From the NCBI RefSeq assembly GCF_032854445.1, contig NC_088297.1, positions 26,717,915 to 26,781,914 of the forward strand: DNA of 64,000 nt. The letters are read 5' to 3'. Below, in pieces: positions 26,001 through 41,000 of this stretch. The DNA is from Liolophura sinensis. Its lineage: Eukaryota > Mollusca > Polyplacophora > Chitonida > Chitonidae. Position numbers and translations under genes: made by a program. The notes under the pieces are model-generated. The model did not search any database. It was not told the DNA's origin and saw nothing but the letters and a program-made list of their open reading frames with translations. Numbering within the stretch: position 1 is the stretch's first letter; the number at the start of each line of letters is the position of its first letter.

Positions 26001-29000
26001 TATCACCTAGGCTGCCGTACGGTACCTTAAGTCACCTAGAGGTTAGCCGAAAATTTCTGGCCATAAAGTTTAGCTGATTTGAGTTACGGAGGATATGACG
26101 GAAGAGTGATAAGCCGCCAGAGTGATGTGCAGTAATCCCCAGTGATGGCCTAGCTGCTGGCCCTCGTCACATGGGGCAAACTCCCCAGGCATGGACTCAG
26201 ACCAGTGTGTATACACTCACTAGTCCATCTAGACTCTCATTGAAACATTGTTGGTTGTGCCTAACAAGCCAGTGACTTGTTCTCAAGTTTTTTAAACAGT
26301 CAGTCATTGAAAAAAAAATTTTTTTTCTTTGACCCATGAAATAACTTGTGGAAAATATTCTAAAATTTCCCCAGTTGTTTACTTCCACACAGTCTTTTGA
26401 GGGTGGCATGACCTATGAGATATTAACAACTCTCCCTCGCCCCTTTCTCTTGTTAAACTTCGTGACAGCTTAGGTTGCTAACCCTTGCCGTATGGGGTCA
26501 ACTATAGTGCTTGGCAGTGAGGCTTAAAGATTTCCTGACCAGTCACACTTTTGTTTTTACTCATGAATTAAAGTGGATAAAGTGTACAAAACTGTTTATT
26601 CAAGAAATGTCCACGCTAAACAGACTGCCTGATTACTTCTTAGGTGGACAGGCTAAATTTGCAGCTTACACTTGCTGCCCTCGATTAAATGGGCGATTGC
26701 CTAATTGTTCAGGTTACATGGAGGTCACCCAACGATAGCATTGTCCGGGAAATGGTGTTGTCTGTTCACAGCCTCGAAAATAAATTTAACACATCGGCAT
26801 ACAAAGGTATTTCAGCGCCATAGGCCTGATTGGTAAATATCAGTCTTGAGACTCTCGCAAAGTGAAAGTTGAGTTTGCCACATCTCACACACGTGTTATT
26901 TCATTATAATCAAAATCCTCCTCCCATTTCAGAAGAATTCTATTTTCTCGCCTTATCAAAACAGGTACCGTCAGTTCAGCATAGAAAACGCATTTCTGCA
27001 AAGTTTCCGAAACCATATATACCTTGTGTTCTATCCTCTTTTGGCACTGTTCTGACAGCCGATAGCCATGCACTGGACTGAGAACTCAGTCACATGCGCG
27101 TAAATGTCTACAGGTAACTGACAGCTTACTGATTTCAACACTGACCAATTAGATGCATTTAATTTATATACAGCCACATGCCCACTGAAATGCATGTACC
27201 GGTTCAGTAATTTTCGCAAGACCACTTTGGACTTTGCTGCTAAACCATTTCGGTAAAGCCATGTAATCATGTATTTCAGTGGTTTACCCGCGTAACCCAT
27301 TTACAGCGAGTAGAATTAAAACCAATTGCCAAACATCAGATGGTGGGATTGGGTCTCAGCTGTGATTGACTGGTGTCCTAAACTATGTTGAAACTTCAAA
27401 GATCATACCCAGAGCTGCGTGAATGGCCAGGATTAGCCATGATATCACTAGAACTCAGCTGTTTATATATGAATACTCAATAGGTTATAGTTTGGCACCT
27501 ACTCCTCTACAATTTCCATATAATGAACGCTATTGTTAGGTCATCAAGGCCTACACTGGTAAGGTGTGATCATGAGTTCTGATTCAAGCAGACTGCGTGA
27601 AAATGGATTTCCCTACTCCTAACCCTAACAAGGACAAACCTGTAAAGCTGGACCTAATAGCGATAAGTCGGAGCAGTATTTGTATTTGTAAATTAGCTTT
27701 TAAAACGCATATGGGTATTTATTTACATTAGACACATATTCGCTGTTAAGTGATGTTTTGAAAGATCTGCACGCTTATCAGTGCAGGCCTATATGTTACT
27801 GGTGCACCGTCTAACCTCAATCTGCCTGTTTTGGCACGACATACTCTTGCAGACCATACCTGAAACATGCATTCTGGTAGAAGATATGTAGAGATGGTAC
27901 TAGTGCTGACATTCTGTTGCTCATGACTCACTTTGGCATGACTCACTGGGCACACCATACGTGAGATGTACATTCTAGCAGTAGCTGTGTAGTGATTCTA
28001 CTGGAGCTATCAGTAGCATGTTCATTGAAACGTGAGCGTGTTTATTGGTCTTGTCACAGGTACGTACAACCCTGCGAACACACACCTCAGACCCCCACTG
28101 ACCCCCAGCAGTGTCCAATTACCAAGAATTAAAACCAGACACAAGGAATCATAGGATAGACTTATTACAATCATCAGCTAAACTCTACGTGATTTACAGT
28201 ATGCTTTTTGAGTCGGTTATCTTTTGCAATTTTAGGTGTTCACTATAACAGATGTATTTTGATTACCAAATAATATTATAGTTCACAAGAAAAATATTAT
28301 TTTTAAATACTCTTGAAAAGAATAATTTTTATAGGTGATTGTGTATTTTTTCCTTTTTTATATGCCCTACATGCATGGATGTGTAACCTTTTCTGGGACG
28401 AGGCAACAGGTTATCTATCACTAACATTAGGGGAAGCTAGGTGGTAGGCATTTAACGGACACAAAATCAGAGTGAGTGATGTGTACTTCTGTCATCTGGG
28501 TGACCAGCCAAGGCGGTGACATCTTGGGTTTTGCCTGCGGGGGTTTGTTCGCCGGGACTTCTGTCAGTCCCCTGGTTGACCAGCATCAGTATAAAGGCTC
28601 GTGCGGGGGTGGGGCAGCTTAATTGCCTTTGGTATGTCGTCTCAGTGAAGCAGCACTAGATAAAAGAGAAATCCATCCTGCAGCAAGGAGGCACATTGCA
28701 CATACATGCACTCTAGGGCCTCCTTCATCGTCATATGACTGAAAAATTGTTAAGTAAGACATTATAGCCCAAGCACTCACTCACCCATTCAAGTAAGTTA
28801 ACAGAAGTGACTGCTTTTTAAATTCAATTATACAAACGGAATATTGGTTGATAACATTGACGTGTATGACCTTGAAGAAGTGGCCTAGGTCATCTCAGGT
28901 CATGGTATGGCCTTGCAGAAGTTGCCTGGGTCATCTCAGGTCATGGTATGGCCTTTAAGAAGTTGCGTAGGTCATCTCAGGCCATGGTATGGCGTTGCAG

Positions 29001-32000
29001 GAGTGGCCTAGGTCATCTCAGGCCATGGTACGGCCTTACAGGAGTGGCCTGGGTCATCATCTCATGTCATATTAGGGCCTTGCAGAAGTGGCCTGGGTCA
29101 TCTCAGGTCATGGTACGGCCTTTCAGAAGTGGCCTAGGTCATCTCAGGTCATGGTACGGCCTTACAGGAGTGGCCTGGGTCATCATTTCAGGACGAAACC
29201 TTGTAGGGCCCAAATACATGGTATGGCCTTTCAGAAGTTGCCCAGGTCATCTGAGGTCATGGTAGGGCCTTGCAGGAGTGGCTTGGGTCATCTCAGGCCA
29301 TGGTATGGCCTGGGTCATAATCTGAGGTCATGGTATGGCCTTGCAGAAGTGGCCTAGGTCATCTCAGGTCATGGTACGCCTTGCAAAAGTGGCATAGGTC
29401 ATCTCAGGTCTTGCAGAAGTTGCCTAGGTCATCTCAGGTCATGGTCGTGGCCTGGGTCATCTAAGGTCATGGTATGGCCTTGCAGGAGTGGCCTGGGTCA
29501 TCTCAGCCCATGGTATGGACTGGGTCATAATCTCAGGTCGTGGTACGGCCTTGCAGGAGTGGCCTGGGTCATCTCAGGAAGCAGTGGTGAGTTTGTTGTG
29601 GACGTCATTAAGTGCTGTGGTCTTCTTTGGGCCCTACAAGGTTTCATCCTGGCTGATTAATTTACAGCTTTTGAGTAATGAGTTTGTCATGTACATCATT
29701 AAGGCCTTTGGTTGTCTTTCCGCCTTAAAACGTTTCCACCTGGTTGGTTAATGTACATCTTTTGAGCAGTGAGTTTGTCTTTTATGTCATTGAGGGCTTT
29801 GGTTGTCTTTGCGCCCTACAATGTTCCCACCTGGTTGGTTAATGTACAGCTTTTGAGTAGTGAGTCTGTCTTGTACGTCATTAAGGGCTTTGGTTGTCTT
29901 TGTGCCCTACAATGTTCCCACCTGGTTGGTTAATGTACGGCTTTTGAGTGGTGAGTTTGTCTTGTACGTCATTAAGGGCTTTGGTTGTCTTTGGGCCCTA
30001 CAATGTTTCCACCTGGTTGGTTAATGTACAGCTTTTGAGTAGTGAGTTTGTCTTGTACATCATTAAGGGCTTTGGTTGTCTTTGGGCCCTACAATGTTTC
30101 CACCTGGTTGGTTAATGTACAGCTTTTGAGTAGTGAGTTTGTCTTGTACGTCATTATGGGCTTTGGTTGTCTTTGGGCCCTACAATGTTTCCACCTGGTT
30201 GGTTAATGTACAGCTTTTGAGTAGTGAGTTTGTCATGTACGTCATTAAGGGCTTTGGTTGTCTTTGGGCCCTACAATGTTTCCACTTGGTTGGTTAATGT
30301 TCAGCTTTTGAGTAGTGAGTTTGTCTTTTATGTCATTAAGGGCTTTGGTTGTCTTTGGGCCCTACAATGTTTCCACTTGGTTGGTTAATGTTCAGCTTTT
30401 GAGTAGTGAGTTTGTCATGTACGTCATTAAGGGCTTTGGTTGTCTTTGGGCCCTACAATGTTACCACTTGGTTAGTTAATGTTCAGCTTTTGAGTAGTGA
30501 GTTTGTCATGTACGTCATTAAGGGCTTTGGTTGTCTTTGTGCCCTACAATGTTTCTTTCTAGCTGGTTAATGTACAGCTTTTGAGTAGTGAGTTTGTCAT
30601 GTATGTCATTAAGATCTTTGTTGTTTTCCTGCGCAATGTAATTTCCTCCACCCACAAGCCTTTCCACTTTTGTGTAAGGGCAGTGTTATTTAGCACAAAA
30701 TTTAACACATGCAAATGTAAGTAAAGAAAAAAGTATGCATGTGAATGAAGAGATTGATGATAAAAAGTTTCCAAACCAACCATCTTACTGTGTCACTCAG
30801 TCTTTGAGTTCTGCCCTTTTTTTGCTTTTCCCAGTGAGGCTTTACCAGCCCTGAGTTACTTCCAGGCTCGTCAGGTTCGTCCCACCGCCTGGAAATGTAA
30901 CCTGGAGATAGGTCCCAATCTGAAGATCCCCATCTGTGGCTACATCAAGGTCAGACTCACAAAGTCACCCTGTCTGGTACAATACCATACATGTACTTTC
31001 ATGCCAGTTGGTGTTTGGTGGATGTTTGCTTTCTAATTTTGTGCCTTAAAACCTTTAGAAAACAAAATATATTGTCCCAAAAATGACTCTTTGCTGTGTA
31101 CCTGGTTTGCATATGTAGACCAAAAGGAAGGGATGGCAAGCAACAAGTTACCTCTTCTAGCAAGATATGACTAATGGACACTGTTACATGGAAAACAGGT
31201 ACGGTAACTGCCAAGGTTAAAAATGAAGAGAAAGTTAAGGTCTATTTTTATTGTGGAATAGCTATTGAAACACTGTTCATAATCAATTTAAAAAATTACT
31301 AGATTACTCGAAATTATAATTATCTCTAACCTTAATACAGGTAAAAGATTTCAAGTTAAAGCAAAGTTGGAAAAAGGTGTATGCCAAAGACCCGCAGGCT
31401 GACGTGGGATTGCTGAGGACGTCCCATATGAATGATGAAGAAGAAACAGAGGTGGAGAAAGAGGACATAGTAGAAGGTACAACTATCAAGTGCTAAAGTA
31501 GTATACACAATAGGGGTCCTGGACCACCCTTCTCAGAACCCTCCCCAGAACAAATAGAGGCTCCCAGCCCCCTTTCCCTGCTTCCTCCATAACGCCCTCC
31601 CCATGGCAAATAGAGGCTCCCAGCCCCCTTTATACACAATAGGTGTTCTGGCCCACCCTCCCCATGGCAAATAGAGGCTCCCAGCCCCCATTTAGTACTT
31701 TACACAATAGGTGTAGTAGTATACACAACAGGGTTCTGGACCACTCTCCCCAGAACAAATAGAGGCTCCCAGCCCCCCTTTCCCTGCTTGCTCCATAACG
31801 CCCTCCCAACGGCAAATAGAGGCTACCAGCCCCCTTTCTCTGCTTCCTCTATAACGCCCTCCCTATGGCAAATAGAGGCTCCCAGCCCCTTTCCCTGCTT
31901 CTAGGGGTCCTATTAGACATATCAATTGCACCAGGTATACTTCGATAAACACAACAACATGCCAAAGGGTCGCAATAATTGCAAGTGGCTTCTCATCGGT

Positions 32001-35000
32001 TCCACGGAGCTCTGTGGTAAGAGTTGTCTTGGGGAGTACTGCGGGATTCACTTAGCCCGTCTGCGGAAGAGTCCTGGCACCCAGCCATGTATTAGCTGTG
32101 GCCGGGGCGTTAAAAACCGATTTCGGCTTTGCGTGGCCTGCGGATATAATAATGTCCAGACGTGTGAAAGGCAGCGGAGGTGCAAGGCTTTCTTGGACGA
32201 GTTCAAACGACTGGTGGCTATCGAAATTTCCTATTAGAGAATCACTGTCATTAGGTATAACGATGATATTGTATAACGGCGCGTACAATGAAACATCATC
32301 AAAAAGCACGAGCACTACGGGAGGAGTTTGAGACGCTCATAGGTGTGCGGCCCAAGTACCCACGGTCCCGCATTGCCTTGGAAGAATTGCAGGGGATCCT
32401 TGACAGGCATAAAAACGGCTGAGGCTAAGTGGAAGGCTAAGTTGAAGCAACTGCAAGACAACAAGAACTCAACCTTCCTCAGTAACGAGGAGTTGAAGCA
32501 ACTGCAAGACAACAAGAACTCAACCTTCCTCAGTAACGAGGAGTTGGATGAATTGCTAGGTGGAATACAGGGTGAAAAGAAACTAGAATTCACTAACACC
32601 GGCAGGGCCATAAGGAATCTCCTCCGGGTCTGGCAGATGGACGTACCTGAAGGTGTTTGGACCGACCCAATAGCCTTCTTAGAAGAAATACGAACCATTA
32701 TTCGCCAGAAGCTAGAAGAAGAGATCCTGGCACTCAACGGGGTTAAGTCCCAACTAGGCCTCAGGGTTCAGTTGCGAAAGGACAACGCCGATGGCAGTGA
32801 AGAGTATACCAGCCCAGTACTCCACAGCAAACAGGAGGCCCTCTTAGAGGCCGGTGACATTGACGGGGCTCTAGATAGGGCCTTCCCCACCATCCAGGAG
32901 GTGCTAGAAAAATGGACACAGCGAGGGTCAGGGTGGATTGTCAATTGCGTGCAAACACTCTGGCTTGACATTGCAAGTTATCAGCCACTGAGAGGCGGGT
33001 CCTACATCCCCCCTACCTGCAGTTGTGAGTAACAAGAAAACAGTCATCAATGTGAAGAACAAAGACGACAACTGCCTCCGATTGGCACTCCGGCCTGCCT
33101 TATTTCCAGCCGTCAGACACCCTCAGAGACCAACAAAGTATCCCACCAATGATGGTCTTGACTTTGGTGGGATCGATGCCCCCACACCCATCTCTCAGAT
33201 CCCTAAAGTGGAGGAAAAGAACGACCTCACCATCAACGTGTTCGGGTGGGACAAGGGTGTGATCGTGCATCGTCTCAGCAAGCAGCCCGGTGACACTCCC
33301 CGAATCAGTCTGCTGCTGATTGGGAAGGCAGACAAATTCCATTATACGTGGATTAAAGATCTCGATCGTCTCCTGTTCCAAGAAAGTAAGGCACAAAATC
33401 GCAAACACTTCTGCGAGCGTTGTCTACACGGTTACACAAGGGAGGATCTGCTCGAGGCGCAAAAGCCGGAATGCCGTGGGATTGGTCAGACGGCGGTGAG
33501 GTTGGAAATGCCACAGGAGGGGGAAAACAAGTTCACCTTTCAGAATCACCACAAACAGCTACCGGCTCCGTTCATCATATATGCCGACTTTGAGGCTCTG
33601 ACCAAAAAAGTTGAAGGCCCACCGCTCAACCCTACAGAGAGCAACACTCAAAAGACTCAGCACCACGAGACATGTAGTTACTGCTATGTTGTGGTGTGTT
33701 GTGACGGTCACACAAAACGCCCCATGGAATACAGAGGCCCTAACACAACAGAACACTTCCTCAGAGCTCTCCGGCAGGAGGAGCGGGAAATCAAATATGT
33801 TTTAGCTAACCTTAAAGCCATGAGGATGACTCCCCAGGACTGGCAGGCCCACAACAACGCCATAACCTGTCACATTTGTGAGAAGCCTCTAGGTGCGGCA
33901 CATAACGAATGCAACCTAAAGTTGCGGCTGAGTCCTAAGACAACCATACCAGTAGTCTTCCACAACCTACGGGGCTACGACGGGCACCTCCTGATGCAAG
34001 CCATAAGTAAGGTGGAGAGCCGCATCTCCTGCACCCCCAGCAACACGGAAAAGTACATCTCCTTCTTACTTGGGCAGCTCCGCTTCATCGACAGTGTTCA
34101 ATTCTTACTGACTTCCCTTGACGATCTGGTAGAGGCCAACAAACCTGAGGCTTTCCACATCACAGCTCGATATGAGCCTGCCGAAGAAAAACGTAAGTTA
34201 CTCACGCGCAAGGGTGTCTACCCCTATGAGTGTATGGACTCCTGGGAGCGCTTAGACGAGTCCAGTCTCCCACCTAAAGAGGCTTTCTACAGTAAGCTCA
34301 AAGTCTCAGACATTAGCGATGAGGACTTCATCCATGCTCAACAGGTATGGAAGGTATTTGACTGCACCAATCTGGGAGACTACACAGACCTTTACTGTCG
34401 CAGACATGCTCCTGTTGGCTGATGTGTTTGAAGCCTTCCGGAAGACTTGTTTACAGCAGTATGGATTGGACCCAGCTCACTACGAGCCCAGGTCTCTCGT
34501 GGGATGCACTGTTCAAGATGACCAGGGTAGAGCTGGAGCTGTTGACTGACTATGACCAACATCTCTTCATTGAGGAGGGGTTGCGAGGAGGTATCTCCAT
34601 GGTAAGTAAGCGATATGCCAAAGCCAATAATCCGCAGGTAGAGGGATACAACCCTGAAAGTTCAAACAGCTACATCCAATACCTAGATGCCAATAATCTA
34701 TATGGCTGAGTATCCAGCCGACCTACATAACACACATAACGGCTACCCATTAGCCTCGGAGCATCTGGTGGTTCAAAAGGAGTGGATGTCAGACTATTAG
34801 CACGGTCTTCTCGGTAAGAAACGCCTACCGAGGTCGAAAAGCTGGTCCAAAATCTCCGCAACAAGGAACGGTATGTCCTGCACTACCGGAACCTACAGCT
34901 GTATCTATCTCTGGGAATGCGCCTGACAAAGGTTCACCGGGCCCTGAGATTCACCCAGAGGCCTTGGATGGAACCCTATATCAGGATGAACACCGAGCTC

Positions 35001-38000
35001 CGAAAAATGGCCGCCAGTAAATTCAAGGACCTGTACAAGCTAATGAACAAATCGGTCTTCGGAAAAACTATGGAGAACCTTCGAAAGCATGTGGACGTCA
35101 AGCTGGTACTCTGTGGAGAAGACGACAAGCTCCGACGCTTGATAGCCAGCCCGAGCTTCGCACGGGCAAACATATTTGATGATGACCTCGCAGCGATTCA
35201 GATGCACAAGACCCGTCTAGACCTGAACCGACCTATCTATGTTGGCATGAGCATTCTAGATCTCTCAAAGCACCTGATGTACGACTTCTACTACAACCAC
35301 ATGAAGGCCCAGTACAGAGAGCGTTGCCAGCTCCTCTACACTGACACGGATAGTCTGCTACTCGCGATTCAGACTGATGATGCTTATAGGGATATGGCTG
35401 AGAATGCAAACCTGTACGACACCTCAGATTACCCACAAGACCACCCACTGCACAGCGTAGCAAATGTGAAGGTCTTGGGGAAAATGAAGGACGAGTGCAC
35501 TGGGCGACCGATCGCTGAATACATTGGTCTGCGTCCCAAGATGTACTCCATTCTGGAGGCAGGTGGAGCTAACATTAAGAAGGCCAAGGGCGTGAAAAAG
35601 GGAGTTGTGGGAAAGCACATCCGCCATAAGCAGTATAAAGAGGCCCTCTTTGAGAAGAAGATCTTCCGTCACGGTATGGACGTGCTGCGATCAGAGCGTC
35701 ACCATATCTACGGACAACACCTGAATAAGGTCTCGCTGTCCCCCTTCGATAGTAAGCGCTGGATTGCTGAAGATGGTGTCCACACCTTGGCTTATGGTCA
35801 TAGAGATGCAGTCCCCGCAGGATGGGCTGGAATGGACATCCTCATTGAGGAACTACTAGCGTCGTAGAACCCCATGCGGAGGAAGCTGAGTATCGGGAGG
35901 TACTATAAGCAACTCTTCACAAACGAAGCCCTGTCGCGGGCCATCCGATGTATCGTCTAGATAGTAAGGCACGGGCTCATTAGGCTTTGTGACAGAGCGC
36001 CCAAGCCGATATATCTCTAGAGACCACTCAGGATCAGTCGCGCGACGGCGGCCGCCCTCCAGTTCTCCAGACTGATAGAGATAACGAACACCAACACCCT
36101 CGATGATCTTCCGCTCATTAAGTCCAACGGGTGACCTGGAACTGTCGAGGAAGGCTTATGGGGCACCTCTTGTGCCTTGATGGCGTCTTTCGACTTTTTA
36201 CCGATCAGTCTCGTCTCGTTATTCAGAGCAACCACAACAGAGGGCAGCCGAGCCACCCATTCAGTAGACCGGTGTTCGGGAGGGAGGCGCATCTCCTGGG
36301 CGTACTGATGTCCAAAGAGCCGCTCAGCCAGAGTACGGCTGAAACGCTCCACTATGCCTTGATCTCTGGTGGATATCCACGCGACCTCGGCGGACTGTGA
36401 CATCATGTTTGGCCATCATTTGGCTTACTGCACCCATGAACTCGCACCCAGGGGTCAACTTGGAGAAGCTTCGGCCATCGAAGGGGTCCCCGCTTGTAAA
36501 TGCGAGAGAGAGCATCAGCGACTTCTTTGGAATCTTTAGTTGCCAGAGGTTCCGCCTCCTTGTAGCGAGAAGCGACATCAACAACTTATACAGCTTCCGG
36601 CCTCGCCGATCATGTGGTAGAAATAGAAGATCGGCTTGGTGGAGGTCATTCGCGTGGAAACATCGAACATAGGCCTCGGTATTTTTCTGGAAAGGGGCAA
36701 GTATATCTGCCAGATAGCCTGCTTTTCCAACCAGGCCTGGACCACATCTTCGGAGACTTTAGCCGCAGTGGCAAAGTTTCTGGATGGCCGCGCGACCCTT
36801 CCAGTACCCACGAGGGCTGTAGTAGATATTTACCAGGCGAGCAGACACCTTACTAGCCATGTCATCAAGGTATTCTAGCAGCCCTCTAACAGATTTGCGA
36901 CAAAAAAGATGTTAATCATCCTGGCGTTCGCGGTGATGATCAACTACGTCACTACTAAGGTCGTGCCTGCCATACGGCGAGGAGCTCGATGGTGAGTCTG
37001 GCACAGTCAGTTCGGATTAGTTGGTGAGTTTTGTGATTCCGTAACTCACACGGAGTGGGTGTCACTCGGGGTGTTAAGTACAGCTTCTGGAGGGTTCCTT
37101 TCAGGTAACATCTGGCCGAGACGAGCGTACCCAGTAGCCAGGAGAGAGACAACAGCGGCGTGGTAGGCCGCGTTGACTAGCACTTTTTCCGTCACTAGTT
37201 GGAGTAGACATGTCACTCTATATAGAAAGGGTCGCGACGTGTGTTTAAATGGAGTTTCTGTTTTTGCGAAGGAACAGGCGTAATATCTTGTTGTGCCGTA
37301 TCACGGCTGCGCCACACGCGTAGCAACACTAACACTGCAAGGCTGCCAACGCCTAATAACGCCAGGGCGCCCCCCCAGTGGGTGATTTGGTGTGCCTGTT
37401 CCTTCGTAGAATCAGGTTCCTTCGCAAAATCAGGTTCCTTCGTAGAATCTGGTTCTTTCGGCTGTTTCTTAGTAGAATCAGCTGCGTCAAGCAAAAGCAG
37501 CCTTAGCTTCGCGAAGATCATCCTTGAGCTTTTCAGCATTGGCCTTTCTCGCTGCAGCACCCGCTCGACCCGCAGCGACTTTTTGGGGATTCTTCCCAGG
37601 GCTGTCATTCGTAGAATCCGCAGTCACCCTCTCCTCTTCCTTCGGGCCTTCCAGATTCGTTGTTCTCATGTTCCTCTGGATCATACAACTCATTTCTAGG
37701 ACAGCAGTGGTGTTCAAATGAGCAGTGCTCAGCAGTGGTCAACGCCATGGTTAACGGAGCTAAGTACTTACCATAGCAGTAGTACAGCCAGCAGCTAGCA
37801 CTGTTAATTGCCTGTTCAGCAAATGGGTCGGTGGCGAGCTGTGCCATGAGCATTGGTTGATTCTCGGGTGGGATAGGTAGGAGCCAGCCGGCCGCCCTTA
37901 CATATGATCTCAAGAACATACCTCCAAGACCGTTAACCATCCGCACACCGAGCTTAGCCTTGTACCGGGAGTACAGCTTTTCAACGCCTTCATCGATCTT

Positions 38001-41000
38001 AGCGGCCATTACGTCTTTTCCCACCCACCGCAAGTGCCGCCAGCCTATCCCTATGCTGCAGTGGCTGGGGTAGGGCTGTTGGCTTCGGCCGGGCTGTTGG
38101 CTTGGGGCCGGGCTGTTGGCTTCGGCCGGGCTCCTCCTCTGCTCCCAGAATCTTGTTCCTGCGGTGGCTGTTCCTGACAGCGGGGCTCCTATCTGCGCTC
38201 AACAGCTCGTCTATAAACTCGTCAGTATCCATGCTTCATTGGAAAATGTTGTCTACGTCTAATATAAAACCTGATATGTGCTGGCTGATCAGTCTTTAGC
38301 AGGAGCTTAGAATGCCAATTGTCCTTGAGCAACTGTCGAACCTCTGCCTTTTCGCTCTTGGTCGCGATGACGTCATTCTCCTCCAGGCAGGTTTCGAACG
38401 AGTGCCGATCTTTGTAGTTGAAGAGAGCCACCCACTTTGTCTGCTCGCGAAAGTCTGTGAGGACGGCGTTGTATTTCTGAGTGAGTACCCAGAAGCTTTG
38501 GTTGCATGACGGCCCGAGAAAGCCATGAATGAGAGCATGTCTTTTTTCTTCGTCATCACCTGCGACTTGCTACAATGATCGATGATGTATAAGGTGGGTT
38601 CCCCCTTGAACAAATTGTAGAAAGCTCTCAGAAAGTCCTGGAGCCGCTCGCCGGGGTCAAAACAATAGACCTCTGGGTCAGACAGTATCCATCGTAGCCG
38701 GTACGCCTTGTTATGCTTAAGGACTGGGGCACAGGATCACAATGTGATGAAAGAAACTGTGGAAAGGACCCTCAAGCAGGTCCAGCATGAAAACTGTTTT
38801 ACCGCATCCAGTCTGCCCACAAATAATTGCGCAGTGGGCGTATTTGGGGTAATCAATACAGCGCTCTGTCAAATCCACCATCCTGGATGTGAAGCTTTGC
38901 GTCCATGATCACATACAGATACACGTTCAACACTCCGGGCTCTTCTCTCTCTTTTGTAACCTGTGTCGTAATCCCCTCGCTGGCGTTCATCACGCGCCTC
39001 CCACTGCCATGCAGCTCGTCATCGTCGCTTGTCCTCAGGTCAAGCCAGAAGGCGTGCTTGTACGTCAAGAACTCTTCCAGGGACACGTTTGCCAGGCCGA
39101 AGTCTTTTACGACCCTGGCCACCTCGGGGTCCCGCTTCTTAAGGGGTGAGCTGGCGAAGAACTTCTTGACCTCGTCCCATTGCTGGTACGCCCACATGCC
39201 CTGGCTGTACAGCTGATTGGGAACACCTTCTATTGTGACTTCTACTTTGGTGATCTTCGGGTTGTAGAAGGATTCCGACCTCCTCCTCCACGGGGTTCCT
39301 TTAGCCTCGAACAGCATGAGCATGCCCTTCATTGCTCTTGCGGGAGTGTTCAGGTTTATGTTCCAGAGAGTATCAGACTTGTCCTTCACAAGCTTTCGGA
39401 GGCGGAGGACACGATCATACAGTATGGAGACGACCCCGGCAAACTGGTTGCGGATCTGTCTAGCGAGCTCCTCTTCGGTGACCTTATCGTACTCCAGGCT
39501 GATGTTGTCGATGGTGTAAGTCGCGTCGGCATCGTCTGTTGCCTGGATGACCTGGCCGTAATCGTTGAACGTCAGTTTGTACTCCAGTCAGTCGGCCAAG
39601 GCACTCTGGTAGAATGGCATGTGGCTATCTAGAAGCTCAAAGTCTAGTGGGATGTGGAACCGGTTGCCAAGGGCGTGAGCGATGGCATTTTCTCCAGCAT
39701 CGTCGTCACTTGCGTCCTCCGCTCCGACTCAAAGTTTAAGCATGTTTTCGCTGCCGATGCCTTGGTAGGCCGCATTCTGCCGTTCGTTTTTGGTCAGCCA
39801 TAAGTCGCCGTAGCAATGAAACACATCAGAGTCGTCGATGGACATTACCTCATTCCCGCTGATTTTGATCGTGGTTTTCTTGACTACTGCGCGTCCAAGA
39901 TTCCCGACCACTGTGGCATTCGGGTCGGATGAATTGATAGCGATCGAGAAGGCCAAGCGCACGGTACCGGGCACAATGACGTCATTTGTGCCGAGGTTGT
40001 GGAAGCAGACCAAGAGTAGTTGATTCTGGTCGATCGTACTCGGGCTATTGGTGATGACCACGGACTGCCGTACACCTTGTACCCCAAGAGGCTTACGGAG
40101 TGTTCTGAAGGGGTTTAGCCTGCGCCCGTAATCATCAATTGTGTATTGAAGGCACACCTTGAAATTTTAACACGAGGATTATGACTATGACTTTGATAAC
40201 CCGGCATTCAACGACGCCAGAGAGGACAACAAAGACGACAAACAAACACCTCTCTGTAACCCCTCTGGGGTTAGCGATAAAGTTGGCGCTGACTGGCGGG
40301 TCCAGCGGGGGCATCCAGCCAATGCCACCTTCATCCGACGGGCGTGGTCTTAAAGAATGGGTGAAAAAGCATCTCCAGTCCCTGGCGCGCGCCCTTGGCA
40401 AGCTGGGTGGGAAGGCTGCCGCTGCGATTCCGGGTATTATTGGCAGTATCGTGTCCTGGCTACTGAACCTTCTCGGGAAAGCGGCTGGGTGGCTGGCCGA
40501 TAATGTCTGGGCTGTAGTCGTCGCAGTAGGTGGCCTAATGCTCGTGGCTGTTCGCAAGTATTTAACGCATAGTCCACAACAGCAGTAAGCCGATACCAAC
40601 CCCAGCGACAACAATAGCTATCTGCTCCGCATCGTGATTCTTTTGGTCTGGAAATAGGGGTTTTTTTTCCTGCGCAGCAACATGCACCCTCATTGCCACC
40701 TAGCTTTTGGCCCTCTGTGGCCACGACGATTATGTTGTTGTAGTTCGCCACATGGCCGATCTGCAGAAGCATGTCGCTGGGGGCCATATATAGGCCTATG
40801 CCATACACAAAGTCTACAGCACTCTTGGCATACTGTAGCACGTCCTACTAGCGTTTGATAGCAGACGGAAGGTCGATCGGAGAGGAAATAGCGTCTTCAA
40901 CGTTCGCAATAAACTGGTTTTGCGTGTCGAAGGCTGTGCCCGTGCCTAGAATACGCAACCTTGTTTGCGCTTGTGTACCTAAAATAGCCCACACGTATGT

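Noticed and set aside
40135-40614. 159-codon minus-strand ORF
   Set aside because: Shadow of the plus-strand hydrophobic Polinton protein at 40181-40588.
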